The notes under the pieces: generated by a model
Seen by the model: the letters and a program-made list of their open reading frames with translations, nothing else
Databases searched by the model: none
Told to the model about the DNA's origin: nothing
NCBI GenBank assembly: GCA_046705645.1
Contig: JBJKQE010000026.1
Location: 1-8,046, forward strand
DNA length: 8,046 nucleotides
Direction of reading: 5' to 3'
From: FEN-1297 sp046705645
Lineage (GTDB): Bacteria > Bacteroidota > Ignavibacteria > Ignavibacteriales > Ignavibacteriaceae
In this document: in pieces, positions 1 through 6,292 of the stretch
Numbering within the stretch: the stretch's first letter is position 1
Layout of the letters: the number at the start of each line of letters is the position of its first letter
Made by a program: the position numbers and the translations under genes

Positions 1-2514
1 TCTCTTTAAATTTTCCGTATTAAATTCAATTTGATGCGGACCTGCTTGTTCGTATTCGTTTATAAGCGAAGTTACTTCTCTACCTAAAATATCATAAATT
101 TTTAGAGTAACATAACTCGATTTCGGAATTTGATAACTAATTACAGTGCTCGGATTAAACGGATTTGGATAATTCTGATTAAGTTTAAATTGATAAGGTA
201 TCGAAGTTAATTTATTGTCTTTAATTCCGGCTGCATTCGGATTGCTGTATTGCGCTCCATCAATATAAACCATATTGCTGTCGGTTCCGGCGGGATTCTG
301 AATTATAGATACACCGCTGAATAAAATATTTCCGCTGCCGCCGACTTCGCTTAATGGAATTTCTACAAACTTCCAACCGGTATAATCTAAAGTATCTGCA
401 GTTACCGAAACATTTTGATTTGCATTGATAAATTGAAATTGTAAATAGTTATAACTGTTATCTCCGAAAACCCACATTCCGAATTTGTTATCTTGTGAAA
501 TTCCAATATTAGGCTTTGCACCATCGGTTATGTTGCAAACTCCGCCGGAAGTACCGTTGAAAAAATAACTAATTCTACCCGAATAGTGTCCGTCTACATT
601 AGTACCATAAACAATCGCAAAACCTGATTTGGTAGTATCTATCCCGCTTGTACCCGGACTTTTTAAAGGACCAATCCAGCTTCCTGCGGTTTCAAAACTG
701 TCTATTACTACTCCTTTTACAAAATTACTTTTTCCCGTAGTAAAGTTTATTACATAATCACTATCCAATTGCGTTCCATTAGTACTTTGAATACCTGCTT
801 TTAAGGTTACTATGTATTTTGTATTTTCTTTCAATGGATTGGAAGAAATGAACGATATATAACCTTTCCCGTATATATCGCTGTATGTTGCACTTCCAAG
901 CGGAATGATATTCTCAATTGAATCTTGCAATAATACTCTTCTGGATAATGAAGTTCTTACCAAAGGAAGATTAAAATTACACAAAACTTTTACCGTAGGA
1001 CTAATTTCGGATTCATTATTTTGGGGATAATTATTTATGATTTTTAAAGGCACTATTGCTTTTGTGTTAAAACTGAACGAGTACGTAGAATCAAGTGGAA
1101 CATTCAATATGCTTGTTGTTGATTTATTAATATTTATAGTATACTTAGTATATGGAGTTAATAGAGATGCCGGTGTAAACACCAATGTATGTGCATGATC
1201 TTCTAAAGTAAATATACCTGGAACATCCGGCGATATGCTAAATCCCTTCTGAACAGATGTATCATTCATGGCAATACTAAATGTAATTTTAATTTGAGTA
1301 TTAGGCCAAGCGCTGTCACCATTGCTGGGAGTAAAGGTCAAAGCTTTCGGTATGGTTGCGTCACTTCTTATTAAACTGAAATAGTATTTCCAGTTCCAAT
1401 ATTTACCGGGATCTGTATGAGTATTACAAGTCGGATCAATGTAAGGATAGTTTTTATCTATATAAGTTACCCACCAAGAATCTAAATGCTGGTCGTGTCC
1501 GATAATATGATTGCTGTCTAATGGAATACCGTAGGTTTCAATAAAATGTCTGAACAAGCCGGCGGAAGCTTTATACATAGTATCAGTGAAATATGAAGGA
1601 TTATCAACAAATCCTTCATGTTCAACACCAAGCATGTAAGGATTCCAGCAGCCTACATGCCATGCTTTATCCTTTTCCCTAACCAACTGAACTATGTGTC
1701 CATCCGAACTTCTTATTAAATAATGTGCGCTTACAGGATTGCCATTGTTATCCGGATCCGTTAAAGTTGATAGAGCAACTGCAAAATTGCATTCAGTATC
1801 GTGAACAACAGCAAATAATTGGTTAATCGCATTTGCAGTATAATTTGGACTTGGAATCCATTCTGCGGGGCCATAATCGGTGCTTTCTATGCTTTGAGTC
1901 GATTCATATGATTTTTTAGTGCTGTTGGGATAAACAAGACGGCTAAACTGATTCAAATTAATTTGAGCATTCTTCGCTATTTTAATACTATTGATATTAG
2001 TCCCGTTGGCTAAAACTTTAAAAACATCAAAAGAAAAAAAAGGCTGGATTTCTTTTTGAGGGATTCCGGAAAATATTTCAAGTACGGGTCGCCAATTATT
2101 TAAATTTATACGGTCGATTTTTAAACTATCGGCAATATGAGAAAGCAATGCTGCGGCTGCTTCTATATTTAATGACGGATTTACGGCAACACTGTCAGGC
2201 GGCTGGTTAATTAACTTAGCCGCTTCAAGCAGCGAGTAACCTACACGTTTATCATTTCTCAAACCCATTATTCCGTAAGTTGCCGGGAATGTATTATTTT
2301 CCATGTTAATATTCGGCTCAATTATATTAGTAAATCTGGTTTGGGTATAAGCAACTGCTTTCAATAAATCTTCCGGGATATTATATGTGTTTGATGCGTA
2401 AGAGAAAGCATCAAGTAGTTGTTGTGTTGACGGTACTTCCTGAACGGTTTGTGCCTTAATTGGAAATGAAAGAAATGCAGCTAAAAGCAAGTAAAAGTAG
2501 AAACGGAAGTTCAT
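1..2514 (-). CDS. Secreted multidomain N-acetylmuramoyl-L-alanine amidase with T9SS sorting domain (3' end cut by window edge)
   Basis: The frame is open for 838 codons from ATG at 2512-2514 and runs off the left edge without a stop. AAAGG lies 7 bases before the ATG. The protein should cleave the MurNAc-L-Ala bond of peptidoglycan outside the cell. Domains in order: signal peptide 1-21 (ending IKA/QT); lysozyme/SLT-like helical domain about 30-172 (LLKAVAYTQTR, GIMGLRN, NIEAAAALL); zinc Amidase_2/PGRP domain about 212-380; two Ig-like Big_5 domains about 386-484 and 487-593; a beta-rich, possibly carbohydrate-binding domain about 600-757; and a T9SS C-terminal sorting domain from about 775 (NQNYPNPFNPST, then a LKIYDILGREV strand). 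Likely zinc ligands are H238 (VVHDTE), H340 (IIGHDQ) and D368 (HTDPGKYW), with E298 or E300 near the active site. About 20-25 sorting-domain residues should lie outside the window. The catalytic Glu expected in the lysozyme-like domain is absent (TQTR instead of ESR). The amidase and T9SS calls are firm; the 600-757 domain is tentative. Confidence 0.9.
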   Translation of the reverse strand, partial: MNFRFYFYLLLAAFLSFPIKAQTVQEVPSTQQLLDAFSYASNTYNIPEDLLKAVAYTQTRFTNIIEPNINMENNTFPATYGIMGLRNDKRVGYSLLEAAKLINQPPDSVAVNPSLNIEAAAALLSHIADSLKIDRINLNNWRPVLEIFSGIPQKEIQPFFSFDVFKVLANGTNINSIKIAKNAQINLNQFSRLVYPNSTKKSYESTQSIESTDYGPAEWIPSPNYTANAINQLFAVVHDTECNFAVALSTLTDPDNNGNPVSAHYLIRSSDGHIVQLVREKDKAWHVGCWNPYMLGVEHEGFVDNPSYFTDTMYKASAGLFRHFIETYGIPLDSNHIIGHDQHLDSWWVTYIDKNYPYIDPTCNTHTDPGKYWNWKYYFSLIRSDATIPKALTFTPSNGDSAWPNTQIKITFSIAMNDTSVQKGFSISPDVPGIFTLEDHAHTLVFTPASLLTPYTKYTININKSTTSILNVPLDSTYSFSFNTKAIVPLKIINNYPQNNESEISPTVKVLCNFNLPLVRTSLSRRVLLQDSIENIIPLGSATYSDIYGKGYISFISSNPLKENTKYIVTLKAGIQSTNGTQLDSDYVINFTTGKSNFVKGVVIDSFETAGSWIGPLKSPGTSGIDTTKSGFAIVYGTNVDGHYSGRISYFFNGTSGGVCNITDGAKPNIGISQDNKFGMWVFGDNSYNYLQFQFINANQNVSVTADTLDYTGWKFVEIPLSEVGGSGNILFSGVSIIQNPAGTDSNMVYIDGAQYSNPNAAGIKDNKLTSIPYQFKLNQNYPNPFNPSTVISYQIPKSSYVTLKIYDILGREVTSLINEYEQAGPHQIEFNTENLKR

Positions 2515-2560
2515 TATTCAACCTTTCGTATAATCAGGATTAAGTTTTTAAGAATTTAGG

Positions 2561-2581
2561 CTGCCATAAATTTATCGGCAG
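2561..2581. repeat. Near-perfect 21-base palindrome upstream of the amidase gene
   Basis: CTGCCATAAA is followed by its reverse complement with one extra C: TTTAT, C, GGCAG. The ten-base arms are complete apart from that bulge. The element lies 47 bases upstream of the amidase ATG. It could be an operator for a dimeric regulator, or a hairpin in the 5' untranslated RNA. The structure is read directly from the sequence; the function is not known. Confidence 0.4.
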
Positions 2582-2789
2582 TTTAAGTAGCTTTGGCATA
2601 AATCTATAGTGAGCGGTAAAAGGATTGATTTTAAATTTCCTATTTGATAATCTAATCTTTCGGTTATCCTTTCAAAATCCGTTAGTATAAAATGCAAAAT
2701 CTAATAATACCTAATCAAATTATTCACTGGCTAAAATTAAAATAACTTTATACTTTTTACAACTGAATTATTTTGAATAAATGTGCATT

Positions 2790-2848
2790 TTTTTAGTATT
2801 ATGAATAAATATTTAAATGTTCAAACTTTTACTTATTTTTAGTATTAT
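2790..2848. repeat. Pair of 13-base direct repeats (TTTTTAGTATTAT)
   Basis: TTTTTAGTATTAT occurs at 2790-2802 and again at 2836-2848, 46 bases apart start to start. Including the next four bases, 16 of 17 match. Both copies lie within 90 bases upstream of the acetyltransferase start. They could be regulatory half-sites, but the surrounding DNA is very AT-rich, so chance or slippage is possible. Confidence 0.35.
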
Positions 2849-2879
2849 TAATCGAAAAAATTATACTTTAAAAAAATAG

Positions 2880-3446
2880 GTGCCAGATATAGTTGTGGGT
2901 ATAAAATTGCTTACTCTAAAAATTGATGATGAAATAACAATTAAAGAACTGGGGATTGAAACAGCAGAAAAGCTTTTTGAACTTATAGATATAAACAGGG
3001 AATACTTAAGGGAGTGGTTAAGCTGGGTAGACAATACTTCAACTATTGATGATACAATTCTTTATATTCAAACATTATTTAACCAGGATGTTTTCAGCGA
3101 AAGATATGTCTTTGAAATAAGATATAATAACGAACTTGCCGGGTTAATTGATTTCCATAAAGGAGATAGCGTTAATTTAAAAGCTGAAATCGGGTACTGG
3201 CTGGCAGAAAACTTTCAAGGCAAAGGAATAATAACTAAAGCCTGCGTAGCTTTAATAGATTACGGTTTCAAAAAGGCCGGATTAAATCGTATTACAATAA
3301 AATGCGCTCTTGATAATAAAAAGAGCCAGGCTATTCCTTTAAGGTTAAATTTTAAAACGGAAGGAATAGAAAGAGAAGGACAATATCTATACGGGAGATA
3401 TCACGACCTGCTTGTATTTTCCATGTTAAAAAATGATTGGAAATAG
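2880..3446 (+). CDS. GNAT-family N-acetyltransferase, RimJ/RimL (ribosomal-protein serine acetyltransferase) type
   Basis: This 188-residue cytoplasmic enzyme is predicted to transfer acetyl from acetyl-CoA to an amino group. Its closest known style is the YdaF/RimL group, which acetylates protein N-termini, although some members modify small molecules. Family marks are NREYLREWLSWVD (39-51), IGYWLAENFQGKG (104-116) with the acetyl-CoA pyrophosphate-binding Q-x-x-G-x-G/A loop at 111-116, LNRITIKCALDNKKS (135-149), and AIPLRLNF (151-158). The length is normal. The start is uncertain: an in-frame TAG immediately precedes GTG 2880, so translation cannot begin further upstream. GTG at 2895 or TTG at 2907 are alternatives, and the last would give the more usual N-terminus, MLTLKIDDE. 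No good Shine-Dalgarno site distinguishes them. It lies 241 bases upstream of trpB on the same strand, too far to assume an operon. The true substrate cannot be read from the sequence. Confidence 0.9.
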   Translation: MPDIVVGIKLLTLKIDDEITIKELGIETAEKLFELIDINREYLREWLSWVDNTSTIDDTILYIQTLFNQDVFSERYVFEIRYNNELAGLIDFHKGDSVNLKAEIGYWLAENFQGKGIITKACVALIDYGFKKAGLNRITIKCALDNKKSQAIPLRLNFKTEGIEREGQYLYGRYHDLLVFSMLKNDWK

Positions 3447-3455
3447 TTTGAATCC

Positions 3456-3484
3456 TTGAATATACTTTTTGTTTAGGATATATT
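3456..3484 (+). promoter_or_regulatory. Possible sigma70-like promoter for trpB
   Basis: TTGAAT (3456-3461), a 17-base spacer and TATATT (3479-3484) resemble -35 and -10 boxes. They would give a leader of roughly 195 bases before trpB. The region is AT-rich, so chance matches are likely. I see no run of Trp codons typical of an attenuator peptide in the leader. Confidence 0.22.
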
Positions 3485-3687
3485 AATATAAATATACATT
3501 TTACTTTTAGGAAGCAGTACAAAAATACCGTTATCCTTTTTCCAGGTGTTAAAGTTACCCACCGGTTCAACTTACATCTGAATTTAAAATTAGATAGATA
3601 ATAGATAAGAATATTCCGATTTATAAAACCCTTATTAATATTTTATCTTAATTAACTACTTTAACTATTAACAAAAGCTTTAACATT

Positions 3688-5055
3688 ATGGAAAAAACAA
3701 ATAAAATTTTACTTGCAGAAAAGGAAATACCTTCTCAATGGTACAACATTCAAGCTGATATGCCAAACCCTACATTGCCGCCTTTACATCCGGGGACAAA
3801 GCAGCCCATTGGCCCGGGTGATTTGGCTCCCTTGTTCCCAATGGAGTTAATTATGCAGGAAGTTTCAAAAGAAAGATGGGTAGATATTCCCGAAGAAGTT
3901 AGGGATGTTTATAAAATGTGGAGACCTTCTCCTCTTTATAGAGCCTATAATCTGGAAAAAGTTATCGGTACATCTTCAAAAATATATTATAAGTATGAAG
4001 GTGTAAGTCCGGCAGGCTCGCACAAACCCAACACAGCAGTCGCACAGGCTTATTACAATAAAAGAGAAGGAGTAAAAAAACTTACAACTGAAACAGGTGC
4101 AGGGCAATGGGGCAGTGCCCTAAGCTTTGCTTGTCAAATTTTCGGAATTGATTTGGAAGTATACATGGTAAAGGTAAGTTATGAACAAAAGCCATATAGA
4201 AAATCAATGATGAATACCTGGGGAGCGAAAGTTTTTTCTTCACCGACAAATTTAACTGAATCCGGCAAAAAAGTTTTAGCAGAAGATCCAAATTCTCCTG
4301 GAAGCCTCGGAATTGCAATTTCCGAAGCAGTTGAGAGAGCAGCTTCCAGAGAAGATACAAAATATTCTTTAGGCAGCGTTCTTAATCATGTCCTCATGCA
4401 TCAAACCGTTATTGGTTTGGAAGCGATTAAACAGTTTGAAAAGACCAATGATTTTCCGGATATAGTTATCGGCTGTTTCGGAGGAGGTTCTAATTTTGGA
4501 GGAGTTTCTTTCCCATTCCTAAGGTTAAATTTCCAGGAAGGCAAAAAAATACGCTGTATTGCTGCTGAACCTGCATCCTGCCCTAAGCTTACTAAAGGCG
4601 AATTCCGTTATGATTTTGGAGATACTGTCGGCTTAACACCGCTTCTGCCTATGTATACATTGGGGCATACATTTATTCCGGCTCCAATTCATGCAGGAGG
4701 ATTACGTTATCACGGAGCCGGTGTTTTGGTCAGTCAATTGTTAAAGGATAAAATAATTGAAGCTCAAGCTTTTCATCAGCTTGAATGTTTTGATGCTGGT
4801 GTAAAGTTTGCCAGAAGCGAGGGAATAATCCCCGCACCTGAATCTAACCATGCGATAGCATGTGCAGTTAAAGAGGCTTTACAAGCAGATGAAGAGGGAA
4901 ATCCCAAAACAATTTTGTTTAATCTAAGCGGTCATGGATATTTTGATATGAGTGCTTATGATGCATATTTCTCGGGAAAATTAGTTGAGCATCATTTGAC
5001 CGAAGAAGAATTGTATTCCGATCTAAAAAAATTAGAAACTCCGGTTATTGAATAG
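3688..5055 (+). CDS. trpB: Tryptophan synthase beta chain, TrpB2 type (PLP-dependent, stand-alone)
   Basis: This enzyme condenses indole with L-serine to give L-tryptophan in the cytoplasm. The 455-residue length and the N-terminus with WYNIQADMP (18-26) and LPPLHPGT mark the TrpB2 subgroup; classical TrpB1 is nearer 400 residues. Visible functional parts are the PLP Schiff-base lysine K113 in GSHKPNTA, catalytic E135 in ETGAGQWG (TrpB1 has ETGAGQHG), the PLP-phosphate loop GGGSN (265-269), E385 in EGIIPAPESNHA, and LSGHGYFD near the C-terminus. The gene looks intact. The ATG start has no Shine-Dalgarno site, only an A/T-rich leader with repeated TTAAC. No trpA or other trp gene is adjacent. 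TrpB2 interacts poorly or not at all with ordinary TrpA in characterised cases, so indole salvage is a reasonable inference, though trpA may lie elsewhere. A hairpin terminator follows. Confidence 0.96.
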   Translation: MEKTNKILLAEKEIPSQWYNIQADMPNPTLPPLHPGTKQPIGPGDLAPLFPMELIMQEVSKERWVDIPEEVRDVYKMWRPSPLYRAYNLEKVIGTSSKIYYKYEGVSPAGSHKPNTAVAQAYYNKREGVKKLTTETGAGQWGSALSFACQIFGIDLEVYMVKVSYEQKPYRKSMMNTWGAKVFSSPTNLTESGKKVLAEDPNSPGSLGIAISEAVERAASREDTKYSLGSVLNHVLMHQTVIGLEAIKQFEKTNDFPDIVIGCFGGGSNFGGVSFPFLRLNFQEGKKIRCIAAEPASCPKLTKGEFRYDFGDTVGLTPLLPMYTLGHTFIPAPIHAGGLRYHGAGVLVSQLLKDKIIEAQAFHQLECFDAGVKFARSEGIIPAPESNHAIACAVKEALQADEEGNPKTILFNLSGHGYFDMSAYDAYFSGKLVEHHLTEEELYSDLKKLETPVIE

Positions 5056-5100
5056 AAACGAATTTATTTGTTCTTGGATTATAAAATTGAAATTTATTTT

Positions 5101-5132
5101 TTGTGCCCTCCAAAATTGAGGGCACAATTTTT
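5101..5132 (+). terminator. Rho-independent terminator of trpB
   Basis: TTGTGCCCTC (5101-5110) and GAGGGCACAA (5118-5127) form a perfect 10-base-pair stem with a 7-base loop. TTTTT follows at 5128-5132, about 45 bases past the trpB stop. The T-run is only on the plus-strand exit side. On the minus strand the hairpin exits into A residues, so it should be a poor terminator for the converging YceI operon, although it lies just past that stop too. Confidence 0.85.
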
Positions 5133-5149
5133 AAATAAATTTTTAAAAC

Positions 5150-5800
5150 TTAATTAGTGCTTGGCTGCTTGTTAGTTCCTACAATATTCACCTCTAAATT
5201 TATTTTATCTGCCACTCTGGTTCCTAAAACCATATTTTGAACATTGTATTTTGAAAGTGTAATAGGAAATTTAGCGGTAACACCTAAAAGATCACCGGGT
5301 TCCCGTGCTTCTGTTTGGGGACTTTCATCTAAATAGATCATTGTGGCATCAACTGTTATTTCGTTTGTAACACCGTGCAGGTTAAAGTCCCCGAGCACCT
5401 TAACGTCTAATTTATTCGGGGCCAATTGTTTAATATCAAGCACTTTTTTTATTGTAAATGAAATTGTAGGGTACCTTTCCGCATCAAGCCATTTGGATTC
5501 CTTAAGATCCCTGTCTCTCATACTTATTCCGGTTTTTAATGATGCGGTAGTAATAGAAATCTCGCCTTTAAGAGTGTTTTTAACGTCGCTAATGTTAAAT
5601 GAAATCTGTCCGCTTATTTTATTTGACATACCGTCTACTTCGTCCAAAGCAGTTATGCTGTGAAAGGTTGCTTGATTTCTTCCTTTGTCATCTTGAAAGT
5701 AAAAAGTCTGGTTACCTTTTGCTTTAACATTAAAGCCTTGGGGCAAAGCAAAAGTAGAATAAATTAGTGTAAAGAAAATCAATTTATTTACTCTCTTCAT
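5150..5800 (-). CDS. YceI-family exported lipocalin-like protein
   Basis: This 216-residue protein has an N-terminal signal sequence (MKRVNK, then hydrophobic to about residue 20) and one YceI domain from about 22 to 207. YceI domains form a lipocalin-like beta-barrel that binds long isoprenoid chains such as polyprenyl or quinone-like lipids in the periplasm; the natural ligand is usually unknown. Hallmarks are SLKTGISMRDRDLKESKWLD (87-106) running into AERYPTISF, and GDFNLHGVTNEITV (137-150). The length is normal. The ATG at 5798-5800 is supported by AAGGA five bases upstream, one of the best ribosome sites in the window. That site lies within the end of the upstream membrane-protein gene, which overlaps this gene by 17 bases. 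Translational coupling is likely. Family assignment is firm; the lipid ligand and physiological role are inferred only at family level. Confidence 0.93.
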   Translation of the reverse strand: MKRVNKLIFFTLIYSTFALPQGFNVKAKGNQTFYFQDDKGRNQATFHSITALDEVDGMSNKISGQISFNISDVKNTLKGEISITTASLKTGISMRDRDLKESKWLDAERYPTISFTIKKVLDIKQLAPNKLDVKVLGDFNLHGVTNEITVDATMIYLDESPQTEAREPGDLLGVTAKFPITLSKYNVQNMVLGTRVADKINLEVNIVGTNKQPSTN

Positions 5801-6071
5801 TTAATTCCTTTCTCTTATTTCTAAAAAAGTAAAAAAGTGCGGCAGATATTACCAAGCTAAAAAAGGTAACAACAAGTGTTAGATCAAGGCCCCATATAAA
5901 TTTATTCTGCCATTGTTTGTATGTGGTACCGAACAAGGGATCTTTTTTCTCAATCAATACCTGGGTTTGTGTAAAAACATAACTACCGTTCAGAAGCCAG
6001 ATAATAAAAGCAATAATTATAACTAATATTCCAATAGTTATAGTAATTTTTTGTTTTTTATTTATTTTCAT
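5784..6071 (-). CDS. Small two-helix inner-membrane protein of unknown function, operon partner of YceI
   Basis: I do not recognise this 95-residue protein. It has a basic N-terminus (MKINKKQK), a hydrophobic helix at about 9-27, a polar loop of about 34 residues, a second helix at about 62-83, and a basic tail (RNKRKELNEESK). The charge pattern predicts both ends in the cytoplasm and the loop outside. The loop contains an aromatic stretch, YKQWQNKFIWG (51-61). There are no cysteines or histidines, so heme or metal binding by such residues is unlikely. The overlap with the YceI gene and the absence of a gap argue for a shared transcript and linked function, perhaps a membrane anchor or lipid-delivery partner, but that is inference. 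The upstream ATG at 6069-6071 follows an A-rich leader and a 20-base palindrome. Confidence 0.8.
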   Translation of the reverse strand: MKINKKQKITITIGILVIIIAFIIWLLNGSYVFTQTQVLIEKKDPLFGTTYKQWQNKFIWGLDLTLVVTFFSLVISAALFYFFRNKRKELNEESK

Positions 6072-6077
6072 TTAATG

Positions 6078-6097
6078 TTTTATCAAAGTTGATAAAA
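6078..6097. promoter_or_regulatory. 20-base perfect palindrome before the membrane protein/YceI operon
   Basis: TTTTATCAA, a two-base spacer AG, and TTGATAAAA form perfect nine-base arms. The element ends six bases from the ATG of the 95-residue membrane protein. As DNA it looks like an operator for a dimeric repressor. As RNA it could fold over the translation start. Both readings are inference; only the symmetry and position are seen. Confidence 0.45.
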
Positions 6098-6232
6098 AAT
6101 CCGCGATAATCTGACGTTTAAGATAATTTTTTAGCGACTTATATTTTATGACTAAAAACAATTGTAATTAAGTGATTAACCCGCTATATGTATGAATGGG
6201 AAATTCAAAGCAATTCTAATATTTTTTATAGT

Positions 6233-6262
6233 TTGAAGAAATGGTAATTTTATCCCTATACT
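6233..6262 (+). promoter_or_regulatory. Likely sigma70-type promoter of lhgO
   Basis: TTGAAG (6233-6238), an 18-base spacer and TATACT (6257-6262) are good -35 and -10 boxes. They are placed to start transcription near 6269, leaving a leader of about 24 bases before the lhgO ATG. It is the most convincing promoter in the window, though AT-rich DNA inflates such matches. Confidence 0.42.
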
Positions 6263-6292
6263 AATTAATTTTATGCAAATCACACATTTATA

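Larger units (their letters stand above)
2515..2879. other. AT-rich divergent intergenic region
   Basis: This 365-base gap separates the divergent amidase and acetyltransferase starts and should hold both promoters. I see no credible gene in it. It contains a bulged palindrome at 2561-2581, a weak inverted repeat (AAAGGAT at 2619-2625 and ATCCTTT at 2666-2672), and a 13-base direct repeat (2790-2802 and 2836-2848). I searched for the Bacteroidota-type TAnnTTTG element. There is one plus-strand match, TAGCTTTG at 2588-2595, but no convincing upstream box, and it would leave a leader of nearly 300 bases. No promoter is therefore called. Confidence 0.6.

Noticed and set aside
2801..2842. Thirteen-codon plus-strand frame (MNKYLNVQTFTYF) before the acetyltransferase
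   Set aside because: It has no ribosome site and no regulatory codon pattern. Short frames of this length are expected by chance in AT-rich DNA.
3479..3490. Palindrome TATATTAATATA as a possible operator
   Set aside because: It is pure A/T in an AT-rich gap, so symmetry here carries little information. The first half is better considered as a possible -10 box.
3352..3570. Minus-strand open frame of 72 codons
   Set aside because: It overlaps the end of the acetyltransferase antisense, has no family resemblance and has low-complexity hydrophobic content. It is a chance frame.
3591..3607. TAGATA repeated three times, considered as a regulatory or variable repeat
   Set aside because: It is too short and imperfect to call a tandem array. 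It is probably simple-sequence drift.
4082..4360. Minus-strand open frame of 92 codons inside trpB
   Set aside because: It lies wholly antisense to a firmly identified TrpB2 core and shows no recognisable motif.
5343..5663. Plus-strand open frame of 106 codons inside the YceI gene
   Set aside because: It is antisense to the conserved YceI domain, which is clearly the real coding frame.
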